NCBI RefSeq assembly: GCF_050948215.1 | Contig: NW_027488580.1 | Location: 868,001-932,000, forward strand | Source: Halictus rubicundus | Taxonomy: Eukaryota; Arthropoda; Insecta; Hymenoptera; Halictidae | DNA length: 64,000 bases | Reading direction: 5' to 3' | Shown here: positions 57,671 to 64,000 of the stretch, piece after piece | Numbering within the stretch: the first letter of the stretch is position 1 | Layout of the letters: every line of letters begins with the position of its first letter | The notes under the pieces: model-generated | What the model was told of the DNA's origin: nothing | Database searches by the model: none | What the model saw: the letters and a program-made list of their open reading frames with translations, nothing else | Program-made: the position numbers and the translations under genes

Positions 57671-60600
57671 ATACTCTACCCTATCCTATCCTCTATCGTA
57701 TCCTATCCTCTATCCTATCCAATCCCCTATCCTATCCTCTATCCTGTCCTATCATGAATCCTCTCCTATCCTCTATCCTATCCTATCCTGTATCCTATCC
57801 TATCCTCTATCCGATCCTATCCTCTATACTATCCTATCCTCTATACTACCCAATCCCCTATCCTATCCTCTATCCGATCCTATCCTCTATCCTATCCTAT
57901 CCTCTATCCTATAATATCCTCCATCCTATCCTCTACCCTATCCTATCCTCTATCCTATCCTCTCCTCTATACTACCCAATCCCCTATCCTATCCTCTATC
58001 CTATCCTATTCTCTACCCTATCCTATCCTCATGTCCTATCGTATCATGTCCTCTATCCTATCCAATCCCCTAGCCTATCCTCTATTCTGTCCTATCCTCT
58101 ATCCTATACTATTCTCTATCCTATCCTCTACCCTATCCTATCCTCTATCCTATCCTCTCCTCTATACTACCCAATCCCCTATCCTATCCTCTATCCGATC
58201 CTATCCTCTATCCTATCCTATCCTCTATCCTATAATATCCTCCATCCTATAATATCATCTATCCTATACTATTCTCTATCCTATCCTATCGTCTATCCTA
58301 TACTATCCTCTATCGTATCCTATCCTCTATCCTATCCTACCCTCTATTCTATCCAATCCCCTATCCTATCATCTATCCGAACCTATCCTCTATCCTATCC
58401 TATCCTCTATCCTATAATATCAGCTATCCTATACTATTCTCTATCCTATCCTATCCTCTATCCTATCCTACCCTCTATTCTATCCAATCCCCTATCCTAT
58501 CATCTATCCGAACCTATCCTCTATCCTATCCTATCCTCTATCCTATAATATCAGCTATCCTATACTATTCTCTATCCTATACTATTCTCTATCCTATCCT
58601 ATCCTCTATCCTATACTATCCTCTATCGTATCTTATCCTCTATCCTATCCTATCCTCTATTCTATACAATCCCCTATAATATCATCTATCCGAAACTATC
58701 CTCTATCCTATAATATCTTCTATTCTATACTATTCTCTATCCTATCCTATCCTCTATCCTATACTATCCTCTATCGTATCCTATCCTCTATCCTATTCAA
58801 TCCTCTATCCTATCCTCTATCGTATCCTATCCTCTATCCGATCCTATCCTCTATCCTATCCTATCCTCCATCCTATCCTATTCTCTATCCTATCCTCTAC
58901 CCTATCCTATCCTCTATCCTATAATATCATTTATCCTATACTATCCTCTATCCTATCCTATCCTCTATCCTATACTATCCTCTATCGTATCCTATCCTCT
59001 ATCCGATCCTATCCTCTATCTTATCCTATCCTCTATCCTATACTCTACCCTATCCTATCCTCTATCCTATAATATCATTTATCCTATACTATCCTCTATC
59101 CTATCCTATCCTCTATCCTATACTATCCTCTATCGTATCCTATCCTCTATCCGATCCTATCCTCTATCCTATCCTATCCTCTATCCTATCCTATTCTGTA
59201 TCCTATACTCTACCCTATCCTATCCTCTATCCGATCCTATCCTCTATCCTATCCTATCCTCCATCCTATCCTATTCTCTATCCTATCCTCTACCCTATCC
59301 TATCCTGTATCCTATAATATCATTTATCCTATACTATTCTCTATCCTATCCTATCCTCTATCCTATACTATCCCCTATCGTATCCTAACCTCTATCCGAA
59401 CCTATCCTCTATCCTATCCTATCCTCTATGCTATCCAATCCTCTATCCTGTCCTATCCTAGCCTCTACCCTATCCTATCCTCTGTCCTATCCTATCCTCT
59501 ATCCTATCCTATCCTCTATCCTATCCTATCCCCTATCCTGTCCTCTATCCGATCCTATCCTCTATCCTATTCTATTCTCTATCCTATCCTCTACCCTATC
59601 CTATCCTCTATCCGATCCTATCCTCTATCCTATCCTATTCTCTATCCTATCCTCTACCCTATCCTATCCTCTATCCTATAATATCATCTATCCTATACTA
59701 TTCTCTATCCTATCCTATCCTCTATCCTATCCTATCCTCTATCCTATCCAATCCTCTATCCTATCCTATTCTGTATCCTACACTCTACCCTATCCTATCC
59801 TCTATCGTATCCTATCCTCTATCCGAACCTATCCTCTATCCTATCCTATCCTCTATCCTATCCTATTCTCTATCCTATCCTATCCTCTATCCTATCCTAT
59901 TCTCTATCCTATCCTATCCTCTATCGTATCCTATCCTCTATCCGAACCTATCCTCTATCCTATCCTATCCTCTATCCTATCCTATTCTCTATCCTATCCT
60001 ATCCTCTATCGTATCCTATCCTCTATCCGATCCTATCCTCTATACTATCCTGTCCTCTACCCTATCCTATCCTCTATCCTATCCTATCCTCTATCCTATC
60101 CTATCCTCTACCCTATCCTATCCTCTATCCTATCCTATCCTGTATCCTATCCCATTCTCTATCCTATCCTCTACCCTATCCTATCCTCCATCCTATACTA
60201 TCATCTATCCTATCATATTCTCTATCCTGTCCTCTATCGTCTGCTCTATCCTATCCTATCCACTATCCTATCCTATCCTCAAACCTATCCTATCCTCTAT
60301 CCTATCCAATCACCTATCCTATCCTCTATACGATCCTATCCTCTATGCTATCTTATCCTCTATCCGATCATATCCGTTATCCTATCCTCTCCTCTACCCT
60401 ATCCTATCCTCTATCCTATCCAATCACCTATCCTATCCTCTATCCGATCCTATCCTCTATCCGATCCTATCCTCTATCCTATACTCTACCCTATCCTATC
60501 CTCTATCCTATCCTATAATCTATCCTATCCTATCCTCTACCCTATCCTATCCTCTATCCTATCCTATCCTCTATCCTATCCTATCCCCTATCCTGTCCTC

Positions 60601-63600
60601 TATCAGATCCTATCCTCCATCCTATTCTATTCTCTATCCTATCCTCTACCCTATCCTATCCTCTATCCGATCCTATCCTCTATCCTATCCTATTCTCTAT
60701 CCTATCCTCTAGCCTATCCTATCCTCTATCCTATAATATCATCTATCCTATACTATTCTCTATCCTATCCTATACTCTATCCTATCCTATCCTCTATCCT
60801 ATCCAATCCTCTATCCTATCCTCTATCCTATCCTATTCTGTATCCTACACTCTACCCTATCCTATCCTCTATCGTATCCTATCCTCTATCCGAACCTATC
60901 CTCTATCCTATCCTATCCTCTATCCTATCCTATCCTCTATCCTATCCTATCCTCTATCCTATCCAATCCTCTATCCTATCCTCTATCGTATCCTATCCTC
61001 TATCCGATCCTATCCTCTATACTATCCTATCCTCTACCCTATCCTATCCTCTATCCTATCCTATCCTCTATCCTATCCTATCCTCTACCCTATCCTATCC
61101 TCTATCCTATCCTATCCTCTATCCTATCCTATCCTGTATCCTATCCTATTCTCTATCCTATCCTCTACCCTATCCTATCCTCCATCCTATACTATCATCT
61201 ATCCTATCATATTCTCTATCCTGTCCAATCACCTATCCTATCCTCTATACGATCCTATCCTCTATCCGATCCTATCCTCTATCCTATACTCTACCCTATC
61301 CTATCCTCTATCCTATCCTATAATCTATCCTATCCTATCCTCTACCCTATCCTATCCTTTATCATATCCTATCCTCTATCCTATCCAATCCCCTATCCTA
61401 ACCTCTATCCTGTCCTATCCTCTATCGTATACTATTCTATATCCTATCCTCTACTATATCCTATCCTCTATCCTATCCTCTCCTCTATACTACCCAATCC
61501 CCAATCCTATCCTCTATACGATCCTATCCTCTATGCTATCTTATCCTCTATCCGATCCTCTTCTGTATAATATACTCTATCCTATCCTATCCTCTACCCT
61601 ATCCTATCCTCTATCATATCCTATCCTCTATCCTATCCAATCCCCTATCCTAACCTCTATCCTGTCCTATCCTCTATCGTATACTATTCTCTATCCTATC
61701 CTCTACTATATCCTATCCTCTATCCTATCCTCTCCTCTATACTACCCAATCCCCTATCCTAACCTCTATCCTGTCCTATCCTCTATCGTATACTATTCTC
61801 TATCCTATCCTCTACTATATCCTATCCTCTATCCTATCCTCTCCTCTATACTACCCAATAACCTATCCTATCCTCTATCCGATCCTATCCTCTATCCGAT
61901 CCTATCCTCTATCCTATCCTATTCTGTACCCTATACTGTACACTATCCTATCCTCTATCGTATCCTATCCTGTATCCTATCCAATCCTCGATCCTATCCT
62001 CTATCCTATCCTCTATCGTATCCTATCCTCTAAACGATCCTATCCTCTATACGATCCTATCCTCTATGCTATCTTATCCTCTATCCGATCATATCCGTTA
62101 TCCTATCCTCTCCTCTACCCTATCCTATCCTCTATCCTATCCAATCACCTATCCTATCCTCTATCCGATCCTATCCTCTATCCTATACTCTACCCTATCC
62201 TATCCTCTATCCTATCCTATAATCTATCCTATCCTATCCTCTACCCTATCCTATCCTCTATCATATCCTATCCTCTATCCTATCCAATCCCCTACCCTAA
62301 CCTCTATCCTGTCCTATCCTCTATCGTATACTATTCTCTATCCTATCCTCTACTATATCCTATCCTCTATCCTATCCTCTCCTCTATACTACCCAATCCT
62401 CTATCCTATCCTCTATACGATCCTATCCTCTATGCTATCTTATCCTCTATCCGATCCTCTTCTGTATAATATACTCTATCCTATCCTATCCTCTACCCTA
62501 TCCTATCCTCTATCATATCCTATCCTCTATCCTATCCAATCCCCTATCCTAACCTCTATCCTGTCCTATCCTCTATCCTATCCTCTACTATATCCTATCC
62601 TCTATCCTATCCTCTCCTCTATACTACCCAATCCCCTATCCTAACCTCTATCCTGTCCTATCCTCTATCGTATACTATTCTCTATCCTATCCTCTACTAT
62701 ATCCTATCCTCTATCCTATCCTCTCCTCTATACTACCCAATAACCTATCCTATCCTCTATCCGATCCTATCCTCTATCCGATCCTATCCTCTATCCTATA
62801 CTCTACCCTATCCTATCCTCTATCCTATCCTATAATCTATCCTATCCTATCCTCTACCCTATCCTATCCTCTATCATATCCTATCCTCTATCCTATCCAA
62901 TCCCCTATCCTAACCTCTATCCTGTCCTATCCTCTATCGTATACTATTCTCTATCCTATCCTCTACTATATCCTATCCTCTATCCTATCCTCTCCTCTAT
63001 ACTACCCAATCCCCTATCCTATCCTCTATACGATCCTATCCTCTATGCTATCTTATCCTCTATCCGATCCTATCCTCTATCCTATCCTATCCTCTATCCT
63101 ATCCTCTATCCGATCCTATCCTCTATACCATCCTATCCTCTACCCTATCCTATCCTATTCTGTATCCTATACTCTACACTATCCTATCCTCTATCGTATC
63201 CTATCCTCTATCCTATCCAATCCTCGATCCTATCCTCTATCCTATCCTCTATCGTATCCTATCCTCTAAACGATCCTATCCTCTATACTATCCTATCCTC
63301 TATGCTATCTTATCCTCTATCCGATCCTATCCTCTATCCTATCCTATCCTCTATCCAATCCTCTTCTGTATAATATACTCTACCCTATCCTATCCTCTAT
63401 CCGATCCTATCCTATTCTGTATCCTATCCTCTATCCTATCCTATCCTCTATCCTATCCAATCCCCTATCCTATCCTCTATCCTATCCTATCCTCTATTCT
63501 ATCCAATCCCCTATCCTATCATCTATCCGAGCCTATCCTCTATCCTATCCTATCCTCTATCCTATAATATCATCTATCCTATCCTATCCACTATCCTATC

Positions 63601-64000
63601 CGATCCTCAATCCTATCCTATCATGAATCCTCTCCTATCCTCTACCCTATCCTATCCTGTATCCTATCCTATCCTCTATCCTATAATATCCTCTATCCTA
63701 TCCTATCCTCTATCCTATCCTATTCTGTATCCTATACTCTACCCTATCCTATCCTCTATCCTATCCTATCCTCTATCGTATCCTATCCTCTATCCTATCC
63801 TATCCTCTATCCTATCCAATCCCCTATCCTATCCTCTATCCTATACTATTCTCTATCCTATCCTCTACCCTATCCTATCCTCTATCCTATCCTCTTCTCT
63901 ATATTACCCAATCCCCTATCCTATCCTCTATCCGATCCTATCCTCTATCCTATCCTATCCTCTATCCTATAATATCATCTATCCTATACTATTCTCTATC
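57671..64000 (+). repeat. Satellite block E, 17-bp unit
   Basis: The satellite starts with the 16-bp target duplication and runs to the window edge. Typical variants are CTCTACCC, CTATACTATTCTC, TCCGATCC, CTCCTCTATACTACCC, CCGTTATCC and CTCTACTATATCC. A segment around 60,150-60,530 matches 50,420-50,770 (both with CCTGTCCTCTATCGTCTGC and CTCAAACC). No gene is seen. Confidence 0.96.
61500..62640 (+). repeat. Higher-order tandem duplication, period 899 bp
   Basis: CTATGCTATCTTATCC followed by TCCGATCCTCTTCTG and TATAATATACTC is at 61,531 and 62,430. Neighbouring CTCTACTATATCC and CTCCTCTATACTACCC variants repeat in order, and further partial copies lie near 62,950 and 63,046. Confidence 0.82.

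Noticed and set aside
1..64000. Genuine telomere of TTAGG type
   Set aside because: The word is TATCC/GGATA with TC spacers, no run of CCTAA or TTAGG is present, and the array is too diverged and transposon-laden to be a terminal telomerase product. Only resemblance is claimed.
1..64000. tRNA, rRNA or other structured RNA genes
   Set aside because: No cloverleaf, rRNA core or snRNA motif was found; the only tRNA-related sequence is the primer-binding site of the BEL element.

Overview
The window is eukaryotic heterochromatin, almost certainly from an arthropod and most likely an insect. I see no host gene. About 49 of the 64 kb is a simple satellite with the 17-bp consensus TATCCTATCCTATCCTC, that is (TATCC)3TC, with 12-bp (n=2) and 22-bp (n=4) variants. 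Its complement is a degenerate (ATAGG)n, one base away from the arthropod telomere repeat TTAGG. The insect assignment rests on the transposons (a BEL/Pao LTR element and R1/TRAS-clade non-LTR elements). A hymenopteran such as an ant is my best guess, held weakly.

Layout: satellite block A (1-17,227); a 5'-truncated R1-clade non-LTR fragment on the minus strand (17,228-17,919); satellite block B (17,920-33,402); a complete BEL/Pao element with two 587-bp LTRs on the plus strand (33,403-40,217); satellite block C (40,218-41,648); a 1.37-kb TG...CA element with short terminal inverted repeats and no recognisable gene (41,649-43,014); satellite block D (43,015-51,191); a full-length R1/TRAS-like non-LTR element on the minus strand (51,192-57,670); satellite block E (57,671-64,000). 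Each insertion has target-site duplications in the satellite, so all four landed in a pre-existing array. For the BEL element and the small fragment, uninterrupted paralogous copies of the target remain elsewhere in the array.

The array is built at several scales: 5-bp TATCC words, 17-bp units, and higher-order duplications with offsets of about 0.37 to 2.75 kb (plus more distant copies up to 17 kb apart). Several copies differ by exactly 17 or 153 bp. The many long plus-strand open frames in the satellite are by-products of its composition: the unit has no stop in any forward frame and 17 is not a multiple of 3, so all three frames give the same 17-residue repeat.

The most interesting biology is the R1-clade elements. 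Both are in the same orientation, and both second-strand cuts are at T^AGG on the G-rich strand. The full-length copy also has a first-strand cut at CC^T on the C-rich strand. This is the cleavage pattern described for the telomere-specific TRAS1 endonuclease. The full-length copy keeps both ORFs apart from one frame break at an A9 run, and its 5' end carries an Inr/DPE-like internal promoter. The BEL element is young by LTR identity (3 differences in 587 bp) but has a damaged RNase H region and an in-frame stop before the integrase.
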